Below, piece after piece: positions 26,601 through 34,540 of a stretch of 61,334 bases of DNA. The notes below the pieces were generated by a model. The model saw only the letters and a program-made list of their open reading frames with translations. It made no database searches and was not told where the DNA came from. Origin of the DNA: Geobacteraceae bacterium (GTDB taxonomy: Bacteria > Desulfobacterota > Desulfuromonadia > Geobacterales > Geobacteraceae); the NCBI GenBank assembly GCA_009773645.1, contig WSYB01000019.1:1-61334 (forward strand), written 5' to 3'. Position 1 is the stretch's first letter. Each line of letters opens with the position of its first letter. The position numbers were made by a program, and so were the translations under genes.

Positions 26601-28467
26601 GGGAAGAACCGTAAAGGTGGGGACCGACCCGACCGGTAAGGTATGGAAGCTCGGTGACATAGTTTCTTCCACCCCCCGTCTGCAATCTTCCATAAAGCTG
26701 AACGACTACGATTCAACGCCGCCCAAGGGGTACAGCGATAAATCTTACGACAGCTTCATCAAAACGGACGACTATAAGAACCGGGGGATGGTGTATGTGG
26801 GGGCCAACGACGGAATGCTCCATGCTTTCAAGCTCGGTACGCTGGATGTCACGGCTACGGGGGATCAAAGAGCAAAGCTCACCGGCGACAATCTGGGTGA
26901 AGAGGAATGGGCGTACATACCCAGAAACGCCCTCCCTTACCTCAAATACCTTGCCGACCCGAACTACAAGCACCTCTATTATGTGGACGCCACTTCAAAC
27001 GTGGTCGACGCCAGCATCGGATGCGTTAATTCCAGTTACTGGAACTGCGCCAAGCCTGACGACGGCTCCACCTGGAGAACCATCCTGATCGGGGGGATGG
27101 GGCTGGGGGGCGCCTCCCGGATCGCCACCAATACCACCTGCACCGACTGCGTCAAAACCCCGATTCTTGACCCGGCAGACAATACCAAGGGTCTCGGTTA
27201 TTCTTCCTACTTCGCCCTGGATGTCACTAACCAGCATTTCAATCCGACCACAGGAGTGCGGGCAGGGGACCCGGCTCTGCTGTGGGAGTTTTCCGACCCC
27301 GCTCTCGGTTATGCGACCACCGGCCCGGCGGTAGTGAGAGCCAGCTCCAAAGATGCTTCCGGCAGCCCGATTCGCACTAATAACGGGGACTGGTTTGCCG
27401 TGTTTGCCTCCGGTCCGACCGGTCCCATAGATGGCTCATGCCAGTTCCTTGGGAAGTCGGACCAGAACCTCAAACTGTTTATCGTCGATTTGAAGCACGG
27501 GCCCACGCCGGGCAATTTCTGGACGATAGACACCGGTATTAAAAATGCCTATGCCGGCGCCATTACCGGTGGCGTGATCGACACGGACCGTTGGGATAAG
27601 GACTCACCAGGCAACTATCAGGACGACGCCATATATATCGGTTATGTACAAGCGAACTCAGATCCGGTTACCAGCACCACCACCTGGACGAACGGGGGAG
27701 TGCTGCGGCTGATCATCACCCATGACTATAATCCCAATAATGCGCCAACCAATGCGACGTGGAAGTTAAGCAAGGTTATCGACGGTATCGGCCCGGTCAC
27801 CACCAACATTGTCAAGCTGCAAGACCGGAAAAACCATAAACTGTGGCTCTACTTCGGCACCGGCAGATATTATTACAACCAGGACGACAACGCCGGTCAG
27901 CGGCGGATCTTTGCCGTCAAGGAGAAATGCTACAAGGAGATCGCCACCCATACCAGCGGCTCATCAACCAAGGATGACATCGACGATAATGACGCCACCT
28001 GCTCCGGCACCCCCCTTGTACTGACAGACCTTGACAACCGCACAACCCCATCGGATACTGCGGTAGCCAATGGATGGTATATCAATCTCGATGGGGAGGA
28101 TACGGTCAACAGTTTCGGAGCGGAACGGGTCATAACCGATCCCGTTGCCCTGACAAACGGTGCGGTGTACTTCACCACCTTCAAGCCGACGACGGATGTT
28201 TGCAGCTTTGGCGGCAATACCTTCATGTGGGGAGTAAAATACGATACCGGCTCCGAGATTCCGGATAATGCCAAAAAAGGAAAGGCACTGATCCAGGTCT
28301 CTACCGGGAGCTTTGAGGAGATAGACCTGAAAGATGCCTTTACCGCCATGGATGGGAGAAAAATGGGGACTCCCATGATCGGCAAACCTCCCAGCGATCC
28401 GCCGCCGATCATCTCAAACAGTTCGTTGAAACCGGTTAAGAAGATCATCCACGTTCAGGAGCGGTGA
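23683..28467 (+). CDS. pilY1: PilY1-type pilus tip adhesin with three N-terminal Ig-like domains
   Basis: The 1594-residue protein has a signal peptide (about 1-21), then three Big_5/SbsA-type Ig-like domains (about 22-125, 132-236 and 237-341). A von Willebrand A-like region follows with the MIDAS motif DNSGS (Asp373, Ser375, Ser377) and a later LTDGES. Two Ca2+-loop-like motifs (DKNSNDKPD and DKNGNGDPD) lie at about 744-765. The C-terminal PilC/PilY1 beta-propeller domain has YVGANDGMLHAF. PilY1 proteins sit at the pilus tip, prime assembly together with the minor pilins, and respond to Ca2+ or mechanical load. The Ig-like N-terminus is an addition to the classic architecture. The next gene starts one base after its stop. 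Confidence 0.92.
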   Translation: MKKLLPLFMAGIFLLIVTTAAFAAPTVSSTNPVNGATEVAVATVITIVFSEDMDPTTINDTNILLLKGGNQVSGTVTYDAATRTATFTPASPLETSTTYKGRTKRFVKNVFGTQMDNRYDWTFETAAAMSGDTTPPTVTFTDPVSGATNVPINSIITATFSEPMDAATITSATFTLNGGVTGAVTYNAASNEAVFTPSVNLSSNTTYTATITTGVKDLAGNAMAQTKTWSFTTANTDTTPPTVTFTNPVNGATGIAVSSTVTATFSEAMDAATITSATFTLSNGVTGTVAYDAATNIATFTPSAALANSTTYTATITTGEKDLAGNAMAAAKTWSFTTVAAAAQAPLTNYCQQPAFVASGANTLMPNVLLMIDNSGSMNEFAYKESVDQGWYYGYDLAKDYYGYFDSGKMYKYTSTSGGFFEIDTTKTLDKAGFWSGNFLNWLTMRRVDVVRKVLVGGKTQPRSASTANYLIGMENPDRDTNKKYNNVNYIIDNGQITVQSSGTTYNIKVYVGNNPPDEGLIIKMSDRIRFGIMFFNGGYRFENSMNSTKDGGYVAVDLGSTGTNLITQVENTDPTTWTPLAETLYEATRYFQATTSAYNGGTYSGKDPIQYKCQKNFVLILTDGESTKDQNIPGTAFSGSGLVTDPYGFDVKTYMDKIATNEGATSQWNINPNGNSKGSYYLEGVAYYAHSTDSRSSTVGKSDIPGKQNLTIYTVFAFDDSVIGRDILKKAAKYGGFEDKNSNDKPDLASEWDKNGNGDPDTYFDAQDGGALGPAIKSALDDILARVSSGTAASILSNSEGSGANILQAVFYPKKYFAGSTEASWVGEMQNLWYYIDPKIDRSTVREDSDYSGTGAHTLNLKKDYVADFYFDTDQTLVKLSEDTDGNGTGDVDKGTVSPDDVKSIWRAGNNLWAKTAAARKIFTTINGTSLLVNNFDVANRTTLAPYLQAANDVESENVINYVRGVDQPAYRGRTVKVGTDPTGKVWKLGDIVSSTPRLQSSIKLNDYDSTPPKGYSDKSYDSFIKTDDYKNRGMVYVGANDGMLHAFKLGTLDVTATGDQRAKLTGDNLGEEEWAYIPRNALPYLKYLADPNYKHLYYVDATSNVVDASIGCVNSSYWNCAKPDDGSTWRTILIGGMGLGGASRIATNTTCTDCVKTPILDPADNTKGLGYSSYFALDVTNQHFNPTTGVRAGDPALLWEFSDPALGYATTGPAVVRASSKDASGSPIRTNNGDWFAVFASGPTGPIDGSCQFLGKSDQNLKLFIVDLKHGPTPGNFWTIDTGIKNAYAGAITGGVIDTDRWDKDSPGNYQDDAIYIGYVQANSDPVTSTTTWTNGGVLRLIITHDYNPNNAPTNATWKLSKVIDGIGPVTTNIVKLQDRKNHKLWLYFGTGRYYYNQDDNAGQRRIFAVKEKCYKEIATHTSGSSTKDDIDDNDATCSGTPLVLTDLDNRTTPSDTAVANGWYINLDGEDTVNSFGAERVITDPVALTNGAVYFTTFKPTTDVCSFGGNTFMWGVKYDTGSEIPDNAKKGKALIQVSTGSFEEIDLKDAFTAMDGRKMGTPMIGKPPSDPPPIISNSSLKPVKKIIHVQER
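24076..24705 (+). repeat. two tandem 315-bp repeats in pilY1
   Basis: Units 24076-24390 and 24391-24705 encode Ig-like domains 2 and 3 (105 residues each). They are very similar at DNA and protein level; shared stretches include MDAATITSATFTL and SNGVTG/NGGVTG. Domain 1 is more diverged. The arrangement is a likely substrate for recombination that changes domain number. Confidence 0.8.
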
Positions 28468-28468
28468 C

Positions 28469-28951
28469 ATGGGACAGCGCGGTTTTTCCCTCATCGAGGT
28501 GTTGGTTGTTATGGGTATAATCGCCATCCTGCTGGCCGTTGCCACCATCCAGTTCAACGAGTGGTCGCGGAAGGCCGTCATGGAAGGGGAGATCAAGAGG
28601 CTCTATGCCGATCTGATGCGGGTGAGGCAGGAGGCCGTTTATTCCAAGCGGGAGCGTACCGTTGTGCTCGCGCCCAGCCGGTATGACATCTATTCTTCGA
28701 ACGTGACGTCGGTCGGCGCCTTGACGCAGAATACCTTGACATATCCCATCGTCTGGAATGGGGCGGGTAACCAGATAACTTTTAACCTTCGCGGCACTAC
28801 TGACAACCAGAAATCCATCTGCATCGACCCCAGCGACAACCCCGCGGCCTATGACAGTATAGTCGTTTCCCGCGCGAGGGTCAGGTTGGGGAAACGGGAC
28901 ATTGGAGGAAATTGTGCAACTACTCCCACTAACTATATACAGCTCAGATAA
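28469..28951 (+). CDS. FimU/FimT-like minor pseudopilin (GspH family)
   Basis: The 160-residue protein begins with a short basic leader MGQRG followed by the prepilin signature FSLIEVLVVMGIIAILLAVA. Cleavage between Gly5 and Phe6 is expected, with Glu at position +5. The region LYADLMRVRQEAVYSKRERTVVL is typical of the GspH/FimT C-terminal domain. It is a minor pilin acting in the tip-priming complex with PilV, PilW, PilX and PilY1. It is second to pilY1 in the operon, and its 3' end overlaps the pilV start. Confidence 0.88.
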   Translation: MGQRGFSLIEVLVVMGIIAILLAVATIQFNEWSRKAVMEGEIKRLYADLMRVRQEAVYSKRERTVVLAPSRYDIYSSNVTSVGALTQNTLTYPIVWNGAGNQITFNLRGTTDNQKSICIDPSDNPAAYDSIVVSRARVRLGKRDIGGNCATTPTNYIQLR

Positions 28952-29330
28952 CAAAGGCTTTACTCTGATAGAGGTCATGGTGGCCATGGTTATACTGACA
29001 GTGGGGTTGCTGGGGCTCCTGCAGTCGGTAAATGTCGCGCTGGAGCATAATCTCAAGAACCAGTTGCGGGACGAGGCGGTGCAGATCGGTGAAAACCGGA
29101 TGCATGAACTGATAGCCAAGCCGTTCGACAACCTCTCTACAACTCCCGGCCCAGGCTATTCCCCGTTGCGGGTGGACAGCAATATCCGGGGGGGGTACAA
29201 AGAATTTTTTACCGTGGAGCGTACCGTTGACGGTTTGAGTACCGATTCACGGGAGCTTGAGGTTGTCGTCAGATGGTCCTTGAAGAGTATTGCCACCCAG
29301 CATCTGGTGAAATACACCAGAACCAGGTGA
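28914..29330 (+). CDS. pilV: minor pilin PilV-like
   Basis: The protein has about 138 residues from the GTG at 28914, chosen because GGAGG at 28904-28908 sits 5 nt before it. The start lies inside the preceding minor-pilin gene (38-nt overlap). The leader is unusually long (about 15 residues, VQLLPLTIYSSDNKG) before the signature FTLIEVMVAMVILTVGLLGLLQ with Gly/Phe cleavage and Glu+5. The first ATG in this frame is at the MVAM of the helix and cannot be the start. The downstream half, with EAVQIGENRMHELIAKPF, is of PilV/GspI type. Confidence 0.82.
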   Translation: MQLLPLTIYSSDNKGFTLIEVMVAMVILTVGLLGLLQSVNVALEHNLKNQLRDEAVQIGENRMHELIAKPFDNLSTTPGPGYSPLRVDSNIRGGYKEFFTVERTVDGLSTDSRELEVVVRWSLKSIATQHLVKYTRTR

Positions 29331-29369
29331 GATTGTCAGCGGCTGCGCGCCGTCAGAGGAAGTGCCGTT

Positions 29370-30488
29370 ATGTTAAAGAACAGCCGAGGATTCACCCTAA
29401 TTGAGCTTATCGTGGTCATGGGCATCTTCGTGACCGTCATGGCCATTAGCTCGTACGCCTTCCAAACCGTTCTGTCCCAGGCCGGTCAACAGGTAAAGTC
29501 GGTGGAGACCGAGATCGAAGGGGTCGTCGGCCTGGAGATCCTCCGCTCGGACCTTGCCCATGCCGGCCTCGGTCTCCCCTGGTCGCTGAATGGTGCCAGC
29601 TATCTAGAGGCGGCTGTGGCTCCGAACTTCCCGGTCACGGGGGTCAACTCAAATCTGTTGAATGACGCGCCGAATAACCCTCCGCGGGCGGTTGTGAGCG
29701 TCAACCGCGGCAACAGTGACGGTTACGATCTTAACGGCGCAGATTATCTGGTCATCAAAACGCCCGCGGTCGGCCTGAGCGAAACGGCGAAAAAATGGGG
29801 AGATTACACCGCCGCGGGCGCGGAACAGAACAACTCCTCCCCTCGGTTTGTGAACACGGACTGGGTGATCGCGGTAAATCACCGATTTAACAGTGTTACG
29901 CAGAGTGACAAGATCTATCGGGGAAAAGCCATTTTCTCGCAAGTCACCTCGTTAAAGCCGCAAAGCCCGAGCGACAACATATCGCTCTATGGGGTTGACC
30001 CGGACAACGAGCCGCGCATGCCTTTCAACCGGGCCGATTACTATATCGACAGGCCCACGGAAACGAATAGTATACCGGCAACCTGCGCTCCCAATACCGG
30101 CATTCTCTACAAGACAACGGTCATTAACAGAGTTGGCGGATCAGGTGGCGGTTTTTCATTCAATCCCCTTCTTGACTGTGTCGCCGACATGCAGGTGGTC
30201 TACGGGCTCGACACCAATGGGGACGGCGGGGTTGATTTGCACGCCGACGCCCCCCTCGCGACGGCTGCCGCCATCCGCACCCAGCTCAAGGAGGTGCGGG
30301 TTTACATACTCGCCCAGGAAGGTGGGAAGGACAGGAACTTTACCTACCCTAATACGAAGGTGATGGTCGGAGAGAAGATAGCGGGAGTCGACAGGGGGAG
30401 GGAGTTTGACTTTACAAATGCCAACATTACGGAGTGGCGCAACTACCGGTGGAAGATCTATACACTGGTTGTACGGATGTATCTCTGA
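29370..30488 (+). CDS. pilW: minor pilin PilW-like
   Basis: The 372-residue protein has leader MLKNSRG and signature FTLIELIVVMGIFVTVMAISSYAF, with Gly/Phe cleavage and Glu+5. A long globular part follows. The length is in the range of PilW proteins. It contains EILRSDLAHAGLGLPW, common in PilW proteins, and a late Asp-rich loop DTNGDGGVDLHAD that could bind Ca2+. It is the fifth gene of the sigma-54-driven operon. Confidence 0.85.
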   Translation: MLKNSRGFTLIELIVVMGIFVTVMAISSYAFQTVLSQAGQQVKSVETEIEGVVGLEILRSDLAHAGLGLPWSLNGASYLEAAVAPNFPVTGVNSNLLNDAPNNPPRAVVSVNRGNSDGYDLNGADYLVIKTPAVGLSETAKKWGDYTAAGAEQNNSSPRFVNTDWVIAVNHRFNSVTQSDKIYRGKAIFSQVTSLKPQSPSDNISLYGVDPDNEPRMPFNRADYYIDRPTETNSIPATCAPNTGILYKTTVINRVGGSGGGFSFNPLLDCVADMQVVYGLDTNGDGGVDLHADAPLATAAAIRTQLKEVRVYILAQEGGKDRNFTYPNTKVMVGEKIAGVDRGREFDFTNANITEWRNYRWKIYTLVVRMYL

Positions 30489-30508
30489 TGAATAAACAGG
30501 GGTGACCT

Positions 30509-31147
30509 ATGCAATGCTTAAGAAACGAAAACGGTGTGGCCTTGGTTACGGCGCTTCTGCTGACCCTGATCGCCCTGGCCATAACCATGACCCTGCTCTA
30601 CTTCGTCACTATGGGGGCAAAGATGTCCGGCGCCCATAAACAGTATAAAAGCTCGCTGGACGCAGGTTACGGCGCTGCGACGGAAGTTGTCCCCAAAGAT
30701 GTCCTGAATCAGCTTGTTATTAATTTTTCCAATTATTCATCTGCTGCAACTGCAACAGGTAATGTAACGCCGCTTTTCGCCAGCATCGGGCTGCAATTTC
30801 CTGTTACCAGCGATATCCTGAAACAGAAGATAATGCTGCCGCGGGCAGATTGGACCATGAGCGATTCCAATAAAAGCGCCGACCCGAAGGTAAGGCCGGA
30901 TGTAACGTTCAAACTGACTGGTTTCTCTGCACAACCGGGCTTTAACATATATGCCAAGATAATAGACACGATCCCGGGTAACTCGGACACGAGCGGCGTC
31001 GAACTTGATGCGGGTCTGGCTGTTACGGGTGTCGGCGCCGGGGTTGCGATGCAACACCTTCCGTCCATGTATACCATCGAAGTACAGGCCGAGCGTGAAA
31101 CCAACCCTCGGGAAAAGGCCCAACTATCGGTGCGTTACGCTTACTGA
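30509..31147 (+). CDS. pilX: minor pilin PilX-like
   Basis: The 212-residue protein has an N-terminus MQCLRNENGVALVTALLLTL followed by a long hydrophobic helix. It matches the PilX N-terminal pattern (NGVALVTALLLTLIALAIT), in which a non-Phe residue follows the cleavage Gly and the conserved Glu is absent. A globular part follows with no recognised motif. In type IV pili, PilX works with PilV, PilW and FimU. It is the last gene of the operon, and the following AT-rich region holds no clear terminator. Confidence 0.75.
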   Translation: MQCLRNENGVALVTALLLTLIALAITMTLLYFVTMGAKMSGAHKQYKSSLDAGYGAATEVVPKDVLNQLVINFSNYSSAATATGNVTPLFASIGLQFPVTSDILKQKIMLPRADWTMSDSNKSADPKVRPDVTFKLTGFSAQPGFNIYAKIIDTIPGNSDTSGVELDAGLAVTGVGAGVAMQHLPSMYTIEVQAERETNPREKAQLSVRYAY

Positions 31148-31425
31148 GCCTGTGTTCTGTTTGATTCCATCTCGTCGAAAGACAGGAAGGTTGCCTTACC
31201 GATAAGAAATAATATTTTTTTCATAAAGTTTTCTCTTTTTTTGCCGATTAGGTTTAATAAAATAAACGCGCCACTATACCGCTTTTGACAACGTCCCTCC
31301 TTTACTGTGTAGTCAAAATTGATTGCACGTGCACACAAAATCAATATTTTGATAACTGCGTAACCTCTTGCTCGATAAAGGAATCTCGCCCCTTGAGAAA
31401 GTAGATGATAAAAATGACATATAAT
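31148..31425. other. AT-rich intergenic region with dyads
   Basis: There is no convincing gene. A 27-codon minus-strand frame beginning MKKILFLIGKA exists but has no recognisable family or strong ribosome binding site. Arms CAAAATTGATT (31314-31324) and AATCAATATTTTG (31339-31351) flank a GCACGTGC palindrome and could form a hairpin. Composition is markedly more AT-rich than in the surrounding genes. Confidence 0.4.
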
Positions 31426-31466
31426 TTTACAAAATTTCTTGACATTTTACTTAAATATTGTAAATT
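31426..31466 (+). promoter_or_regulatory. promoter with overlapping dyad operator for the HTH-pilM operon
   Basis: TTGACA at 31439-31444, a 16-nt spacer and TAAATT at 31461-31466. Arms TTTACAAAATTT (31426-31437) and AAATATTGTAAA (31453-31464) are inverted copies with one mismatch in 12, flanking the -35 and covering part of the -10. Such a layout suits repression by the HTH protein encoded 45 nt downstream. Confidence 0.65.
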
Positions 31467-31508
31467 CTGCCAAAATACCTAAAAGTTAATTAATAATGGG
31501 ATGATGGC

Positions 31509-31709
31509 ATGAAAACCAAAAACAATGTGAAGAAGATCAGGGAAGCCAAACTCATGAGCAAAGCAGAGCTTGCCCGACTCGCAGGCGTGTCGGCTGTTAC
31601 TATAGATCGTATTGAACGTGGCGAGGATTGCCGCATGGAAACCAAGAGAAAGATCATTCTTGCTTTTGGTTTTTCTTTGTCTGAGAAGGGGAAGGTGTTT
31701 CAGGATTAA
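31509..31709 (+). CDS. small XRE-family HTH regulator preceding pilM
   Basis: The 66-residue protein is almost entirely one helix-turn-helix domain (IREAKLMSKAELARLAGVS, then AVTIDRIERGEDCRMETKRKI), of the minimal Cro/CI type. It starts the operon that continues 21 nt later with pilM. The promoter in front carries a strong dyad, so autoregulation of the pilus assembly operon is a reasonable inference. No ligand-binding or other output domain is present. Confidence 0.8.
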   Translation: MKTKNNVKKIREAKLMSKAELARLAGVSAVTIDRIERGEDCRMETKRKIILAFGFSLSEKGKVFQD

Positions 31710-31730
31710 AATCCGGGATAGGAATTAATC

Positions 31731-32783
31731 ATGTTCTTTCAAAGGAAAAAAGAAATAGTCGGCATAGACATCGGGTCAAGTTCGGTAAAGCTGGTGCAGC
31801 TTAAGGAACAGAAGGGGCTCTATTGTCTGCAAAATGTGGGTATATCGCCCCTTCCGCCCGAGGCTATTGTCGACAATACCCTGATGGACAGTTCCTCCGT
31901 TGTTGAGACAGTAAAAAATCTGCTGAAAAGCCTGGGGGTCAAGGCAAAAGAGGTCGCCTGCTCGGTCTCCGGTAATTCAGTAATTATCAGGAAGATTGTT
32001 TTGCCGGCGATGCCGTCGGAAGAACTCGAAGACCAGATACTGTGGGAAGCGGAGCAGTATATACCTTTTGATATAAATGACGTGAATATCGATTTCCAGA
32101 TTCTCGGGCCCAATGAAGGCGATCCGTCAAAAATGGACGTGCTGCTGGTTGCCAGCAAGAAGGACATGATTAATGATTATCTGGCGGTGTTCAATGAGGC
32201 CGGGCTTAAGCTTGTTGTCGTGGATGTGGATGCTTTTGCACTGCAAAACGCTTTTGAGTGTAATTACGATGTCGATCCGGAAGAAGTGTGTGCATTGATA
32301 AATATCGGCGCCGCCATAATGAATCTCAACATCGTGAAAGGCGGCGTTTCTCTGTTTACCCGTGATGTCCAGATGGGGGGGAACCTCTATTCCGAAGAGA
32401 TCCAGAAACAGTATGGTTTGAACGGGGAAGAGGCCGAGAGGCTCAAAATTGCCGGAGAACCTCCCGACGAGGTACGGTTGCAGGAGATATTCTCCCGCAT
32501 TAATGGAACGCTTGCCTCCGAGATAAGCAGGTCGCTGGATTTTTATAATTCCACTGCCGGCGAAGGGAAGATCGACAAGGTTTATCTGAGCGGCGGCTGC
32601 GCCAAAACGGCCTTGCTGACCGATGCGGTCAATGAGAAACTTGGCCTGCCGGTGGAAATTTTGAATCCTTTTTTCAAGACTTCTTACAGCGATAAGGAAT
32701 TCGACCCTGAATACCTTCAGGAAATAGGGCCTCTTGTGACTGTTGCTATGGGGCTGGCGACAAGGAGGTTGGGGGATAAATGA
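31731..32783 (+). CDS. pilM: type IV pilus assembly protein PilM
   Basis: The 350-residue protein is an actin-like (FtsA-fold) cytoplasmic ATPase that caps the PilN N-terminus. It has the phosphate-1 motif GIDIGSSSVKLVQL (about 11-24), an SHS2-type insertion with AMPSEELEDQILWEAEQYIPFD, the second phosphate region LINIGAAIMNLNIV, and the adenosine motif VYLSGGCAKT. Its stop overlaps the pilN start (ATGA). Confidence 0.95.
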   Translation: MFFQRKKEIVGIDIGSSSVKLVQLKEQKGLYCLQNVGISPLPPEAIVDNTLMDSSSVVETVKNLLKSLGVKAKEVACSVSGNSVIIRKIVLPAMPSEELEDQILWEAEQYIPFDINDVNIDFQILGPNEGDPSKMDVLLVASKKDMINDYLAVFNEAGLKLVVVDVDAFALQNAFECNYDVDPEEVCALINIGAAIMNLNIVKGGVSLFTRDVQMGGNLYSEEIQKQYGLNGEEAERLKIAGEPPDEVRLQEIFSRINGTLASEISRSLDFYNSTAGEGKIDKVYLSGGCAKTALLTDAVNEKLGLPVEILNPFFKTSYSDKEFDPEYLQEIGPLVTVAMGLATRRLGDK

Positions 32784-33355
32784 TAAAGATCAATTTATTA
32801 CCCGTCAGGGCGGTAAAAAAGAAGGAGACGGCAAAGCAGCAGATTTCCATCCTGCTCATTTCTGTGGTTGGTGTTCTGGCAATAGCACTGGCAATTTATT
32901 CGGTGACGCTGGCTAAAATCAGTGCGGCAAAGGATGAGATAGCCCGCTCTGAACAGGAGATTCAGCGCCTTAAAACAAAAATTGGAGAGATTAATAATAT
33001 AAAGAAGCTTCAGGCAGAGGTTAAAAAGAAACTGGACGTACTAAATCAGTTGAGAAAAGAAAAAACCGGTCCTGCCAGCAGGCTGGCCAAACTTAGCGAC
33101 GCCGTTCCCGACAAGCTCTGGCTGACGAAATACGCCGAAACCGGAGGAAACGTCTCCATCGCGGGGGTTGCTCCCAATGAGGATTTAATCGCAGATTTCA
33201 TGCGAAATCTTCATGCGTCGGGTGAATTTATCAATGTGGAGCTGATGGTGTCGGAACAGACCGTGATCGGCGGTGAGAAGCTTAAAAAATTTGAGGTCAC
33301 CTGCAGTCTTAAGAACGTGAATAAAGAAGAACCCGCAACTCCGCAGAAAAAGTGA
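32780..33355 (+). CDS. pilN: type IV pilus assembly protein PilN
   Basis: The 191-residue bitopic inner-membrane protein has an N-terminal cytoplasmic motif MIKINLLPVR that binds PilM, and a membrane helix at about 23-45. A periplasmic coiled coil (about 50-95) and a ferredoxin-like domain (KLSDAVPDKLWLTKYAETGG...) follow. It heterodimerises with PilO. It is translationally coupled to pilM. Confidence 0.93.
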   Translation: MIKINLLPVRAVKKKETAKQQISILLISVVGVLAIALAIYSVTLAKISAAKDEIARSEQEIQRLKTKIGEINNIKKLQAEVKKKLDVLNQLRKEKTGPASRLAKLSDAVPDKLWLTKYAETGGNVSIAGVAPNEDLIADFMRNLHASGEFINVELMVSEQTVIGGEKLKKFEVTCSLKNVNKEEPATPQKK

Positions 33356-33399
33356 CCGAATCTGTTTTGAGACCCGTAACGGACATCTGAGGATATTTC

Positions 33400-33999
33400 A
33401 TGGACCCGAGAATAGAAAAGGTATTGAAACTCCCCAATAAACAGAAAGTTGCACTTTTGGCGGTTGTTCTGCTGCTGGAAGGGGCCGCTTTCTTTTTTGG
33501 ATTGTATCAGCCGAAGCTGAATCAGTTAAAGGAGCTGCAGTTAAAAGTGGACGACCTTCACACGCAGGTCCGGGAAAATAAAAAAATAGCCGATAACCTT
33601 CCCAAATATAAAAGCGATTATGCGCAGTTACAGAAGGAATTGGAGAGCGCCCTAACCGAACTGCCGAATCAAAAAGAGATTCCGACGCTCCTTACCAGTA
33701 TCACGAGCGCCGGTAAAAGTGCCGGCCTGGATTTTCTCTCGTTCAAACCGAAAGCCGAGGAATCTAAAGATTTCTATTCCGCTGTGCCGGTGGATATTTC
33801 CGTTGCCGGAACCTTTTACAGTGTTGCCAATTTCTTTGTTGCCGTCGGGAATTTGCCCCGCATAGTAAATATGAATAACGTGGCATTTTCCGACATAAAG
33901 AGTGAAAAGAGTCAGACCCTGGTTAAAGTCAGTTGCCTGGCAACAACCTTCCGTTTCCTGGATAAGAAAGAGACCGCTAATGAAAAAAAAGGGAAATAG
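33400..33999 (+). CDS. pilO: type IV pilus assembly protein PilO
   Basis: The 199-residue protein has a short cytoplasmic tail, a membrane helix at about 17-37, a coiled coil (LKELQLKVDDLHTQVREN) and a periplasmic domain with the PilO pattern LPNQKEIPTLLTSITSAGKSAGL. It pairs with PilN and aligns the inner-membrane platform with the secretin. Its last 20 nt overlap the start of pilP. Confidence 0.93.
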   Translation: MDPRIEKVLKLPNKQKVALLAVVLLLEGAAFFFGLYQPKLNQLKELQLKVDDLHTQVRENKKIADNLPKYKSDYAQLQKELESALTELPNQKEIPTLLTSITSAGKSAGLDFLSFKPKAEESKDFYSAVPVDISVAGTFYSVANFFVAVGNLPRIVNMNNVAFSDIKSEKSQTLVKVSCLATTFRFLDKKETANEKKGK

Positions 34000-34540
34000 C
34001 ACGAGATTAATGCTGGCGCTCTTCATTGCAGTGCCCCTGGTTTTCCCCGGCTGCAAGAAGAAAGAAGTGCCGCAACCCGCGTCTGCGCCACAGCCAAAGC
34101 CGGTTGTCAATGCAACGCTACCCATCCAACAGCAGCCTTCTTCGGCGAGAGTAGTGCTGAGTGCGGCACCCCAGCTTGATTTCAGCAGTAAAAAGGACCC
34201 CTTCAAACCCCTTGTGGCTGAAAAACAGCCGTCTGCCAAGCCCGAAGCGGTTAGCAAAACGTCGGAAGCCCTGCCGTTGCAGAGTTATGATGTAAATTCC
34301 TTCAAGGTTTCCGGCATAATTGTCGGTATGAAAGAGAACAGGGCGTTGATTGTAGACCCCGCAGGCAAGGGTTATGTGGTTAAATCCGGCATGCAGATCG
34401 GCAATAACGACGGTCGCATCAGCAAAATATCCGCTTCGGCAGTCGAGATAGTTGAGCAGTATCGTGACGAAAAGGGTCAAAGTCAAAAAAGAACCGTAAA
34501 GCTTACTCTGGCCAAAAAAAGTAAGGAGACTTCCAGATGA
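33980..34540 (+). CDS. pilP: pilot/linker lipoprotein PilP
   Basis: The protein has 186 residues from the ATG at 33980; upstream in-frame codons lie inside pilO and would hide the signal peptide. A lipoprotein signal (LMLALFIAVPLVFPGC) is followed by a Pro/Gln-rich linker and a beta-domain (SGIIVGMKENRALIVDPAGKGYVVKSGMQIG) that contacts PilQ. It connects PilNO to the secretin. Confidence 0.92.
   Translation: MKKKGNSTRLMLALFIAVPLVFPGCKKKEVPQPASAPQPKPVVNATLPIQQQPSSARVVLSAAPQLDFSSKKDPFKPLVAEKQPSAKPEAVSKTSEALPLQSYDVNSFKVSGIIVGMKENRALIVDPAGKGYVVKSGMQIGNNDGRISKISASAVEIVEQYRDEKGQSQKRTVKLTLAKKSKETSR

Noticed and set aside
31141-31221. Minus-strand small ORF beginning MKKILFLIGKA
   Set aside because: It has an A/T-rich start, no clear ribosome binding site, no recognised family, and overlaps the end of pilX.
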